A stretch of 33,959 bases of DNA, taken from an uncultured bacterium. Its GTDB lineage: Bacteria; Patescibacteria; JAEDAM01; Absconditabacterales; Absconditicoccaceae. Below, piece after piece: positions 1 through 8,605 of this stretch. Position 1 is the first letter of the stretch; each line of letters opens with the position of its first letter. Where the stretch lies: contig CAIVDB010000120.1 in assembly GCA_903904545.1 (NCBI GenBank), positions 1-33,959 on the forward strand. The letters run 5' to 3'. Both the position numbers and the translations under genes were made by a program. The notes beneath the pieces are model-generated. The model ran no database searches and was not told the origin of the DNA. It saw only the letters and a list, made by a program, of their open reading frames with translations.

Positions 1-138
1 GTTATGGATTAAGAATTATGTGGTCAGAGGTGATTTTATAGTTAAGAATTATGTATTCGGGATTAAGTTATGAATTGAAAAGAAGGGATTGTGTTCTGAA
101 AAGAGAATTCTGATCAATTTCTGATTCCAGATTCCCAA

Positions 139-159
139 CCTGCCTGCCGGTAGGCAAGG
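139..159. repeat. Palindrome cctgcctgccggtaggcaagg
   Basis: A near-perfect inverted repeat past the end of the triple TM-pair gene, preceded by gattcccaac. Further copies are at 23600-23621 and 31303-31323. The surrounding 1-138 is repeat-rich spacer with two ttaagaattatgt phrases and no gene seen. Confidence 0.85.
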
Positions 160-179
160 TTCCCGATAAACTATTTCTC

Positions 180-1121
180 CTAAGCGAATTCATTGAAAAT
201 CTGGAAAACAATAAGTAAGAACATGAATATAACCACTGAAGCGATGACGATATTGGTGATGGCTGATTTTGCTTTTTTGATGGAATCTTCACTGCCTCCT
301 GCCGTCATAAAGAGGAATCCTGCGTAGAAAATAGCTGCGACAAATGCTGCACCTGCAAAATATCCCAGAACGATTGCAATATTGATAATCAATTCTTTTG
401 CTTGTACTGCGAATGTGGGTACTTGAGCTATATAAAAGACATAGTCAATGATTTTGATAAATACTAAAGCAATAATGATATTTAGAAGTCCCGTTCTTGC
501 TGATTTTATTTTATCTTCTTTGTCCATAGCAGACATCATTTTGATCCCTGTCACCACCATCATGATGATAGCAAGAAAGAAAGCCAAGACCTTGAAGAAG
601 GAAAGGATCTGTAAGAATAATCAGTTCTGTACACTATTTACTAGCTGCGTTGTGCCTTGCACATTCGGGAGATTGAGCACAGTCCCCAATATCCATATTA
701 CACCAAACACGAGAAATGCTCAATATGCCATATAGAAGAGACTACTTGCTGCCTTTTTGGGACCATCTGCGCTCTTCGCTTCCATGATAAATTTGACACC
801 TGCAAGGACTAAGAAAAGGAAAATAATAGCAACACCCAGTGTTTGTACTACCCCTCGCAATTGACCTCCTGGTTGACCTCCACATGGTGAGCTAGGATTT
901 GTTATTGTACTTGGATAAAAAAGATTTTTTATATTCTCCATAAGGGAAAGATTCTTGTCGATACATAGGGAAAATACCGTCTCGACTCTCCCCTGTGCAT
1001 CTGGCGTAGTGGAGGTAAGATATTTTGCGAAATCATCGTCAAAATTTGGCACTGCAGCGAATGTCATGCCGCCTAGCATCACTATCATTATCCCGAGATA
1101 TGCTTTTTTTATTCGTGACAT
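180..1121 (-). CDS. Triple TM-pair VirB2/TrbC pilin-like membrane protein
   Basis: This 313-residue protein is read through two in-frame UGA codons (720-722 and 621-623, both Gly) and ends at TAG. It starts with a signal peptide (MSRIKKAYLGIMIVMLGGMT), followed by a short exported segment. Then come three copies of one layout: a TM helix, a short charged loop rich in Lys/Asp/Gly, and a second TM helix. The loops read EAKSADGPKKA, SAMDKEDKIKSA and TAGGSEDSIKKAK. That layout is typical of VirB2/TrbC-type pilins, which normally have one such pair. The gene lies 35 nt downstream of a single-pair relative, probably in the same operon. The family call is by architecture, and the function (pilus or secretion-channel subunit) is inferred. 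Confidence 0.6.
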
Positions 1122-1156
1122 AATATGCCATTATTATAAGATAAATATTGTTATTT

Positions 1157-1645
1157 TTACACTATATTTCCACCTCCGCCAAAGAGTGCAGAAAGTAATG
1201 CTGCCATGAGTCTTATGATGAAATAGAATCCTGTCAAAAGAAGTACTCCAATCACGATATACATAATATTTTTTTTGACTTTGGACATATCTCATGCCCC
1301 ATGAATACTATTGGTTACCATCAAAAATCCATTGTAAATGAGCAAGATCCCTGCAAGAGAAAGTCAGATATATACTGCCCATTGCAGATAAGGCGCAATA
1401 TTGTTTTTCAATCGATCTAAGGTATTTGCAATCTTGTATTGACTCTGATACGATCATTGCGTATCAGTAGCGCCATCTAATGCTGATTGTTGGATCTTAT
1501 ACTCTTGATTTGCCTTTTGGACTACTTTATTTACGATCATCATAGGATCATCGCCATATTCTCCTCGAGATTGCTGTTGTGCAAAACAAGGGACAAATAA
1601 CATACTCAATATAAGAAGGTAACTTGCAAGTAAGAATTTCTTCAT
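1157..1645 (-). CDS. Single TM-pair VirB2/TrbC pilin-like protein
   Basis: This 162-residue protein has an N-terminal signal peptide ending near CFAQQQ. A polar segment of about 65 residues follows, then two TM helices (AVYIGLSLAGILLIYNGFLM and IMYIVIGVLLLTGFYFIIRL) separated by a short loop with GDMSKVKKN. It ends in a glycine-rich tail, GGGGNIV, and a TAA stop. In-frame UGA codons at 1454, 1364 and 1292 encode Gly. Size, signal peptide and TM pair match VirB2/TrbC pilins of type IV secretion systems. The triple-pair gene follows 35 nt downstream. No sequence motif proves the family, so this is an architecture-based call. Confidence 0.6.
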
Positions 1646-1815
1646 CAGGATATGAGATGGTATAAAAATTTGAATGTAGTGTTCAGGGTGCAGGGATATG
1701 AATTGAGTAAAGGATTAAGAATGAAGAGTTATGGATTATAATTTTATAACTCATTCTCTATAAACTATTAATTCACCCCATACCGCTTAACCATAAATTC
1801 TGAACCCTATTTCAA
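1646..1815. repeat. Intergenic AT-rich repeat spacer
   Basis: There is no gene here. The spacer holds short AT-rich phrases of the kind seen in most spacers of this window, such as ggattaagaatg and ataaattctgaaccc. The second closely matches a phrase inside mutS near 10592-10611. I could not assign a promoter for the pilin gene that starts at 1645. Confidence 0.5.
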
Positions 1816-2811
1816 TTATACTCCTTTTTCTTTCTTTTTCAAATATTGGAAGAGAAAATAGAGTTTAGTAAGAAGTCGTCATCCTACCCCTATTTCCAAA
1901 ATTCGAAGCAGATAGGGTTGAAGATATCGATAATTGGTTGTTACCTGAGTCTCCTCATAAGAAGTAATCGTTTGGACTAAAGACTGAACAAACTGGTCTG
2001 CATCATGGATAGATTCTATCCTCTGATAGACTCATGATGTCTGAGTGGCTATCATTTCAAGTAGAGGTGTGTTGATAGCGCTCATGATAGGTTGCTGAAA
2101 ACGATCATATCCCATGAGATATTTTGCAGTACCTATGCCTAATACATACACAGGGATACGTTGACTTTGTAAGATAGGAAGTACTTCTTTCGGATCATAG
2201 CCTTCATTTGCATCACCATCTGTGATTAGAAGAATTACTCATGATGGCGTATTCTCTTGATAAGGGATTCCTACATTCTGTCCCTGTGCCTGGATATTAT
2301 GCAATGCCAGAAGCAAAGCATCTCCTATTGCAGTGCCTAGGAATCCTTCTATTGGAGGGAAGTCTCCGAGTGTGGTTTGACTGATTGCCTGCATAAATGC
2401 AGGAGTATCGTAGGTAAAAGGGAAAGTGATTACTGGCACTCATGAGAAAGAGATCAATGACAGGGCGTAGCCCTGCAATGTTTTGGACATATGAAGTAAG
2501 ACATTTTTTGCTACAGAGAATCTACTTGGTGCAACATCATAGGCTGACATCGAAAGAGAAACATCTCGAACTATCTGTACAGGAAGAGGTTTTTTGATCT
2601 GCACCGTATGAGATGAGGGGAATCCCATTTGTAAAGGCAAGAGTATTATTGCCAGGAGGACCATTCGACGAAATAGCAATGGCAACAAAAAAAATTCAGA
2701 AGACCTTTTGACAGGGATAAGGAAAGCAGGACGTGAATTCTTCCACCATAAAAGGAGGATGCATACAACTATCATCCCGCTCCAGAGTATTCCTATATGG
2801 TTGTAAGTCAT
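1816..2811 (-). CDS. VWA-domain membrane protein, BatA/BatB-like
   Basis: This 331-residue protein has two N-terminal hydrophobic helices (SGMIVVCILLLWW and FRRMVLLAIILLPLQMG) followed by a von Willebrand factor A domain. The metal-binding MIDAS is complete: DVSLS (DxSxS), GTAIGDA with its Thr, and ITDGDANEG with its Asp. In-frame UGA at 2440 and 2239 encodes Gly, the second just before the VILLITDG strand. The layout resembles BatA/BatB proteins of aerotolerance-type operons, which are thought to act at the membrane with MoxR ATPases. No MoxR gene is visible here. The gene lies 26 nt downstream of the PrgI-like gene, so the two are probably co-transcribed. The start at 2811 is one of the few with a Shine-Dalgarno-like sequence (AGGGGAG, 5 nt upstream). 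Confidence 0.75.
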
Positions 2812-2837
2812 GTGTACTCCCCTGAAAATAAATATTT

Positions 2838-3281
2838 TTATAATAGTCCACTTCTTTCAATATCTGCGATCGTCTCCTTATTGATTTTACCACTTTTGTA
2901 CTCTATAATTTGTTTGTCTTCTTTGGTTCTCGTTTCTTGGAGTAAAATTTCCAAGGGATTTTCTTTATAATAATTTTCTTGATATTTCTTCTTGGTATCG
3001 AAAAAGCTATTTCTTATCATCTTAGCAAGAAAAGGGATCAAAGACAATTCTGAAACCTTAAAAAATACGATAAAGATAAATATAATCAAAATAACTATAG
3101 CAAGAAATATTCCAATAACTTTGGATCATGATTTTGCAAAGGCATTGAATGCTGCTAGAGCAAGAGCAACTCCTATGGCCATAATAAACATCTGGATAAT
3201 AGATATCGTCAATGGCCCTATGGAAAAGGTCATCCCTGCGAAGAGTCCCTTTTTGATATTTTTTGGATATACAACTTTCAT
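2838..3281 (-). CDS. PrgI-like small membrane protein (T4SS-associated)
   Basis: This 147-residue protein begins KVVYPKNI, then FSIGPLTISIIQ, then two TM helices (about residues 25-47 and 52-80), then FLAKMIRNSFF and a charged cytoplasmic tail. The pattern 'PxNI ... GPLT ... Q, two TMs, conserved aromatic segment' is that of the PrgI family, VirB3-like partners of VirB4 in Gram-positive and candidate-phylum type IV secretion systems. One UGA (3126) encodes Gly. A shorter product from an internal start at 3089 would lose the PrgI-like N-terminus, so the upstream ATG is preferred. VirB4 is not adjacent but lies 20 kb away. The family call rests on pattern, not alignment. Confidence 0.5.
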
Positions 3282-3392
3282 CAGACTGTGAAAGGAATAA
3301 AACACTATGAAACTATATTTATCGCGAGAAATTGCAACAGGAAGTGAGGATGGAAGAAAAAATCTTGTATATTACAATTCCTTTTATGTTTT

Positions 3393-3420
3393 TTGACAAA
3401 ATTATTTTTTGGGATATAAT
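3393..3420 (+). promoter_or_regulatory. Promoter TTGACA-16-TATAAT
   Basis: A perfect -35 box (3393-3398) and a perfect -10 box (3415-3420) are separated by 16 nt. The site faces the repeat-protein gene that starts 31 nt after the -10 box. Confidence 0.8.
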
Positions 3421-3450
3421 AGATATGTTTTAGATAGTAAGCTACATTTT

Positions 3451-4629
3451 ATGGGACAGCCAAACTATATCCTCCATGCAGCGCCAGAGTGGAATAAAGA
3501 AGGGAAAAATATCCATAAAGCAATAAGAGACGGTGGACTCCAATATATAACCTGACGACCAACAGCATCATCAGATGTCTCGTATGCGACACTTCATGCG
3601 GTAGATTTATGAAAAAGAGAATGAGAGAAACCAGATACTCAATCACAGTTATGGCATATTTTTTGTATGGACTTACCAAGTACTCACCAGGTAAAGACAA
3701 GTATCCATTGAAATATCACGGTACTAGATAATGAAGAGAAGGCAAAATATGGAAGACCTATTTCCTCTGAGAAAGAATCCAATGAGCAGAAAGAAATCCA
3801 TGGAAAACCTACGACACGGATGAGTGGAAGAGCCCAATGGGGAATCTATGATGCGAAAGAGCATCAGAAATGAGTGGAAAATACGTTTACCCAACCTACT
3901 ACTCCGAAAAAGACACTCCCCAAAGAAAACATTGCATTGGAACTCATTCCAACGCCTGAATTGACTGCAATTGCAGAGACGTTAAGAGAGCAAATTACTG
4001 AATTCAAACCAATAGATGTACCAAATCTCAAGTCGAAACTTCTCCATGCACTAAAGGAAAGTATTTTCCGTGGAAAGGAATGAATCGATTTGGACAAGAT
4101 AGCAGATGATCTGCCTCCTGAATTGACTGCAATAGCTCAGACCTTAAGAGAGCAAATTACTGAGTTTAAGCAGATAGATGTAGTAAGTCTTAAGTCTACC
4201 CTGCTCCATGCGCTAAAGGAAAGTATTTTCCGTGAAAAGGAATGAATCGATTTGGACAAGGTAGCGGATGATCTGCTCTTGTCGACCTTAGAAGCCCAAT
4301 GAATCGATTTGGATAGGATAGCAGATGATCTGCTTTTGTCTACTTTAGAGGCCCGTTGTACTGCATTTATCAGAACTTTATTTTTGGCGAGTGCTGACAA
4401 AGATAATTATACTATGTTTGTGGGAAATAAAGGGAAGGAGAAATCACGAAATGTCAGAGATCGCTATGGCGAAGAGAATACTGAGAAACTTATTGCTGAA
4501 TTCCCTCAGCTTCTTGCTATGGTGAATACCCCATGATTCACACTATTCAAAGATCCTAAATATGAAAATTTAGATAGATATCTCAGATTCAGCATCAATC
4601 AAATCAATAGAAAATTTCGGAAGAAATAG
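3451..4629 (+). CDS. Hypothetical protein with internal tandem repeats
   Basis: This 392-residue, largely polar protein matches no family I know. It is read through several UGA-Gly codons and ends at TAG. Residues 170-223 and 224-277 are two near-identical 54-residue units (ELTAIAETLREQITEF, LLHALKESIFR, GIDLDKIADDL). A 19-residue partial third copy of the unit end follows (GIDLDRIADDLLLSTLEAR). The repeats look helical and amphipathic. The N-terminus (MGQPNYILHAAPEW) and the C-terminus (KYENLDRYLRFSINQI) are unique. There is no signal peptide or TM helix. A consensus promoter sits directly upstream. Function is unknown; helical repeats suggest a binding or scaffold role, which is a guess. 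Confidence 0.75.
3958..4356 (+). repeat. In-gene tandem repeats (162-nt and 57-nt units)
   Basis: A 162-nt unit at 3958-4119 is repeated from 4120. Its last 57 nt (4243-4299) are repeated again at 4300-4356. Copies differ mainly by substitutions that keep the protein similar. The UGA codon that opens GIDLD is kept in all three copies (4081, 4243, 4300). Confidence 0.85.
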
Positions 4630-4694
4630 ACTTAGGCGTGCTTCTCTTTTTGGAAAACATATATTGCGCCTAGACCCGCATCACAAAAAATCAC

Positions 4695-4722
4695 TTGCTT
4701 TTTTAAGATTTTCCTGTATACT
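4695..4722 (+). promoter_or_regulatory. Promoter TTGCTT-16-TATACT for the cold-shock gene
   Basis: The -35 box (4695-4700) and -10 box (4717-4722) are separated by 16 nt. The cold-shock gene starts 52 nt after the -10 box, leaving an untranslated leader of about 45 nt, as is common for cold-shock genes. Confidence 0.65.
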
Positions 4723-4773
4723 ATCATCCTCTGGTCACGTACCAGTAATTTTATTTACTACCCTATTTACTAC

Positions 4774-5007
4774 ATGGCAACTTGAATTGTAAAGTTCTTC
4801 AACAGAAAGAACAACTTCGGATTTATCACTCCAGATGAAGGTGGAAAAGACGTATTTGTACACGGAACAAATGTTAATGGTTACATTAACGACGGTGACG
4901 CTGTAGAATATGAACTTGGAGAAGGAAGAAAAGGTCCTGAAGCGAAGAACGTAACAAAGGTTGGTGGATCAGCTGCAGCAGATGACGATATGGATATGGC
5001 TGCGTAG
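4774..5007 (+). CDS. csp: Cold-shock domain protein (CspA family)
   Basis: This 77-residue single cold-shock domain protein binds single-stranded RNA/DNA and acts as an RNA chaperone in the cytoplasm. The family start is recognisable as MATGIVKFFN, where the invariant Gly4 is a UGA codon. The two RNA-binding motifs are present: RNP1 as NNFGFI and RNP2 as DVFVHGT. The end of the domain (GPEAKNVTKV) is followed by a short acidic tail (AADDDMDMAA). Length is normal for CspA plus the tail. It has its own promoter and a strong terminator, so it is monocistronic. There is no Shine-Dalgarno site before the ATG. Confidence 0.95.
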
Positions 5008-5083
5008 TTCACTACGTCAAAAAGATCTTTATTATTATATCATATATAATTTCATTATATCAATATAATACATAGTAGACCTT

Positions 5084-5111
5084 AAAAAAACCGCACGAGT
5101 GCGGTTTTTTT
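5084..5111 (+). terminator. Rho-independent terminator after the cold-shock gene
   Basis: The stem ccgcac/gtgcgg (5091-5104) is flanked by an A-run (5084-5090) and a T-run (5105-5111). The symmetry means it could stop transcription from both strands, serving csp and the convergent rnhB, whose stop codon overlaps it. Confidence 0.9.
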
Positions 5112-5760
5112 ATTTCTTTCATTTCTTAATTATTTTTTTTGGAGGGTTTTTATCTAGAGTTGTATGAAGAAAACTTTTTCTGTGGAGTGGACAGGGACCG
5201 TAGGTAGCTAATCTTTCGTAATGCATCTTCGTTCCATATCCCTTATGTGTTGCAAATTCGTACTGAGGATAGATATGATGTTGTAGACGCATGTAGACAT
5301 CCCTTGTTACCTTAGCGACAAGAGATGCTGCACTGATAGCAGGGATTTTATCATCTCATTTGATGATAGTCTCTACTTCACAATTCATTTTCTTCCTGAG
5401 GCCGAAGTCGTGGTTCCCATCTATCATAAGTTTCATCTTGCTTGTATCATCGGTGAGTTTGAGTTGTTTCTTGAGAGAAGTGATTCATTTAATAATTGCT
5501 GATTGCAAAGCCTTGGTAAGTCCATGCTTGTCTATGTAGACAGCCGTGGAGATGCCCACAGCAAACGTGAGGTGTGTGTCAGCTTTTATTTTTTCAAACA
5601 AAACGGTCCTGAGTTTTTCAGAACATTTTTTGGAATCTTTATACGAACTCAAATCTGTCTTTCCATGGACCACAATTAGACCGACATGCACAGGTCAGGC
5701 TAATGGTCAGCGTCACGCTTCGTCGATGTAAATGGTTATGGTTTTCAATTTTTTATTCAT
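5110..5760 (-). CDS. rnhB: Ribonuclease HII
   Basis: This 216-residue enzyme cuts the RNA strand of RNA-DNA hybrids and removes misincorporated ribonucleotides. The family signature IDEAGRGPLAGPV lies at residues 12-24 with the catalytic Asp-Glu. All three glycines of that signature are encoded by UGA, the clearest proof of the code in this window. Later motifs fit: KDSKKCSEKLR, MIDGNH with a catalytic Asp, ISAASLVAKVTRD with the last catalytic Asp, and YGTKMHYE before the end. The ATG at 5758-5760 is the only one that keeps the first motif. It ends in TAA inside the shared terminator. Confidence 0.96.
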
Positions 5761-5784
5761 GGAGGAAAAGTGAAATAATAGGGA

Positions 5785-5862
5785 ATTGGCGTATTCGGAA
5801 TTGGTTTATTCGGAATTGGGAATCAGGAAGCAATCTAAGCTCTAAGCTCTAAGTTCTTTTAC
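5785..5862. repeat. Spacer repeats (ggaattggtttattc and agctctaa families)
   Basis: Two short-period families lie side by side: gtattcggaattgg / tttattcggaattgg, then ctaagctctaagctctaag. Relatives of both occur at 13460-13575, 20165-20200, 25886-25925, 31241-31268 and 33279-33315. Confidence 0.7.
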
Positions 5863-5940
5863 AATACATTTAGAGTGACAAAAATCAATCAAAAAAAATG
5901 CCACGATGGTGGCGCATAGAGCATAGCATATACTATTTTT

Positions 5941-6474
5941 TTAGTGACTATCTTTGTCTTTGCCTGCGTCATAGATACATGTTCATTGCACTTCTCCCTC
6001 TTGTGTATAATAAGTAAATCTTTCTCCATCAAATAGATAATATCCTCCATCTGGATATACAAAACGATCGTTTTTTTTAATCTCAAAAAATCTCTGGTTT
6101 CGAGAAAGATTTTTTGCTTTTTTCATATATCCCAATAATTTTTTTCCTTTATATCATAAATTTAGTTTAATTCCTTTCTCCCTGGCTAGTTCCTTTGCTT
6201 TTTTGATAGTCATAAAATCTATCTCACTATTTTCAAAACAACGTGATTTTATATCCTGAGCAAGGACTAAGGTGTCGATGATTTTTGATCTTTTTCCCCC
6301 TTTTGATAGGATCAATGAATCTATAATTTTTTTGTTTGTTCTTGTTGCAATCTCTTGCATTTTTGGAGTAGCACATAGTTTTCTACTCTTCTCGATAAGC
6401 TCTTGTGGCATAATATCAGCAAATGTTGCTTTGTGATGATTTTTATGTACATGATGTTGTTTTTTTCCTCCCAT
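5941..6474 (-). CDS. Hypothetical protein downstream of pilB
   Basis: This 177-residue protein is read in one frame through UGA-Gly codons (including 6154) to a TAA at 5941. With UGA as stop it would end at 6154. The N-terminal half is Lys/His-rich (MGGKKQHHVHKNHHK) and helical (IIDTLVLAQDIKSRCFE). The C-terminal part has a compact aromatic segment (FVYPDGGYYLFDGERF, TYYTQEGEVQGTCIYDAG). There is no signal peptide or TM helix. I recognise no family. It starts 14 nt after the stop of the PilB-like ATPase and is likely co-transcribed with it, but a functional link is not shown. Confidence 0.7.
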
Positions 6475-6488
6475 GACTGTGTGCTATA

Positions 6489-8069
6489 TTATAAAACTCT
6501 TCTAATTTCATCTAAAGTAGTAAGTCCTTCTATCATTTTCATAATACCATCTTCCTTCATAGTGAAGTAGCCATTTTCTCTTGCCCTACCATAGATATCA
6601 AGTGAGGATCTTCATTCTACAATCATCTTCTTTACGTCTTCATTTACTTCAAAGACTTCCACCAAGACGATTCTGCCGATATATCCTGTCCCATTACATT
6701 TATCACATCAGACAATTTTGGGAATTTTCTTGGGTATTTCGAGCTTCAAGTTTGGATCAATATCGTTTATCTTTTTGACTACTTCCTGGATCTCTGCGGC
6801 CTGTGCATAATCAGGCTCCCTACTACTCACGCAGTGAGGACACACCTTTCTCACAAGTCTTTGCCCAACCACAAGATTGAGTGCTGGAGCCAGCATGTAG
6901 GGTTTGACTCCTATATTTACGAGTCTATCTATAGCTTCTATTGCACTATTGGTATGGAGCGTAGTAAAGACCAAATGTCCTGTCAATGAAGCAGTAATAC
7001 TTGTATCTGCGGTCTCTAGTGTTCTTGTCTCTCCGACTAAAATAATATCGGGATCATGTCTCAAGATAGATTTTAATCCAATTTCATACGTATATCATTT
7101 AGCATAATTGATTTGTGATTGTTGGATGCCTGGCATTTCGTATTCTACCGGATCTTCCAAGGTAATAATCTTTTCTGTCCCATCATTGAGGGTATGAAGA
7201 ATTGCATAGAGTGTTGTCGTCTTCCCAGATCCTGTGGGTCCAGAGATAACGATAATCCCTGTATTTTTCTCCAACTGTTTCTTGAGAATATCATAAGGTT
7301 TTCCTTTAAATCCTAGTTGTTCAAAGGTTTTGACTCCTGTTGTCCCATCTAGAAATCTAATGACGGTACTTTCTTCTTCCATACCAGGCATAAAATTGAC
7401 TCTGGCATCTATTCTCTTTTTGCCTCATTCAGGCATCTCTACTTCGAAATCAAATCTTCCATCTTCTGGAATATAGTCGATATTCATTTTTGCTCCGGAA
7501 ATGAATTTAATTTTTTGGAGATATTTACGAAAATCGTCATGAGAAAATTCCAGAACTTCTTGAAGTACGCCATCTATTCTTATCCTTACCATTGCTCCTT
7601 TTTCCTCAGATTGGAAATGAAGATCTGATGCGCCTGCTTGGAAAGCAAGACTAATTGTTTGCATAATATATTCGCCTGGATCCATAGTATCTCTTTTTTC
7701 ATAGAGCTTTTGCATCACCGCGATGGCTCATTTTCCTATTGCTTGCTTCTCAGCTCTTTTTTCTTCGTTGAGTCTCTGCTCCTGTTGAAGTATTTGCTCA
7801 TATCGCCCCAATGCATATTCAAATCCTTGGACAGATGTGTAATATATCTCTGTAGCATACCCCTTTTCTTTGAGCATCAAGACCACCTTATTTAGCTGTT
7901 CAGGGAAATTATTTGTGGTAAGTAATTTGAGGGTATGTTCTTGTTTTCCAAAGACTAAAGTCTGAATATTCTCACAACTTTCCTTATCCAAAATCTTGAT
8001 AACAGAAAAATCTGGCTGCATAGCCTGCAGATCCGCTATTTCTAGGATTGTCTTGGTAAGTTCGGTCAT
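6489..8069 (-). CDS. pilB: PilB/GspE-type assembly ATPase
   Basis: This 526-residue hexameric ATPase of the type II secretion / type IV pilus family powers pilin assembly at the cytoplasmic membrane. Visible motifs in order: a divergent N-terminal domain (1-115), DPGEYIMQTI...ASDLHFQ, Walker A GPTGSGKTTT from residue 277, Asp box TLEDPVEY, Walker B ILVGETRTLETA, His box HLVFTTLHTN, and a zinc tetracysteine CPHC...CDKCNGTGYIGR. Four or more UGA-Gly codons (7728, 7425, 7092, 6708) join the fragments. The Walker B region has Thr where most family members have Asp (GEIRD). No pilin, PilC or PilM-Q gene is nearby. A promoter precedes it and no ATG lies upstream in frame. Confidence 0.93.
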
Positions 8070-8136
8070 AGCCTGGTCAAAAAGTTCACAAGGTAAAATG
8101 TTTCGAATGTTCTCGTCTATCTCAAAATACAGTTTA

Positions 8137-8164
8137 ATTATAGCTGAAATGGTAAATTTTGCAA
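8137..8164 (-). promoter_or_regulatory. Promoter TTGCAA-16-TATAAT for pilB
   Basis: On the minus strand the -35 box (8159-8164) and a perfect -10 box (8137-8142) are 16 nt apart. The predicted transcript starts near 8130, about 60 nt before the pilB ATG. Confidence 0.65.
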
Positions 8165-8381
8165 ATTATGGTCCAATCTTTCCTTTCTAAACAATTGACA
8201 AATTTTGATTTATATTTCTGGTTGATTTTTCATTGATATTTAGTACAAGTAAGACGATGAAAAATACATTTAGTAGCCAATAAGATTCCGGTTGCAGGCT
8301 CGCACACTCGCCAATAACACTGGAATGATGAGAGTGTAAGTGGGGTGGTGCTAACAAAAAATAAAATATTCTTATATGCTA

Positions 8382-8474
8382 ATGGACAGTTCGTGAACTG
8401 CCCCTACGAGATAATTCTATGGATATCAATTCGTAATTCGTAATCCGTAATTCTAAATTCTGCATTCTAAATTC
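8382..8474 (+). repeat. Direct repeat copy 1 upstream of mutS
   Basis: Copy 1 of a repeat whose second copy is at 8507-8592. The first 56 nt are identical in both copies. Copy 1 then has 7 extra nt (tcgtaat) before 30 further identical nt. It contains the hairpin cagttc-gt-gaactg. Confidence 0.9.
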
Positions 8475-8506
8475 CTTTCTAGTGAAAGAATTATATCTTT
8501 ACATCC

Positions 8507-8592
8507 ATGGACAGTTCGTGAACTGCCCCTACGAGATAATTCTATGGATATCAATTCGTAATCCGTAATTCTAAATTCTGCATTCTAAATTC
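8507..8592 (+). repeat. Direct repeat copy 2 upstream of mutS
   Basis: Copy 2 of the repeat at 8382-8474. It ends 13 nt before the mutS ATG, so it probably forms the mutS leader or promoter region. Confidence 0.9.
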
Positions 8593-8605
8593 TAAATTCC
8601 CTTCT

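Larger units (their letters stand above)
8166..8605. other. Long spacer between pilB and mutS
   Basis: No gene was found in these 440 nt. The left part (about 8260-8360) contains a possible stem acactc (8304-8309) / gagtgt (8332-8337) and two ccaata phrases, and could be part of a small structured RNA, though no known family is recognised. The right part is two near-identical 86-93 nt direct repeats, the second ending 13 nt before the mutS start. Confidence 0.5.

Noticed and set aside
4632..4672. Hairpin taggcg/cgccta after the repeat-protein gene
   Set aside because: The stem is only 6 bp with a loop of about 29 nt and lacks a T-run, so a terminator call is not supported.
5859..6086. Alternative minus-strand frame from a TTG at 6086
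   Set aside because: It overlaps the 5941-6474 gene in another frame; the longer frame joined by UGA-Gly has an ATG start and operon spacing to pilB.
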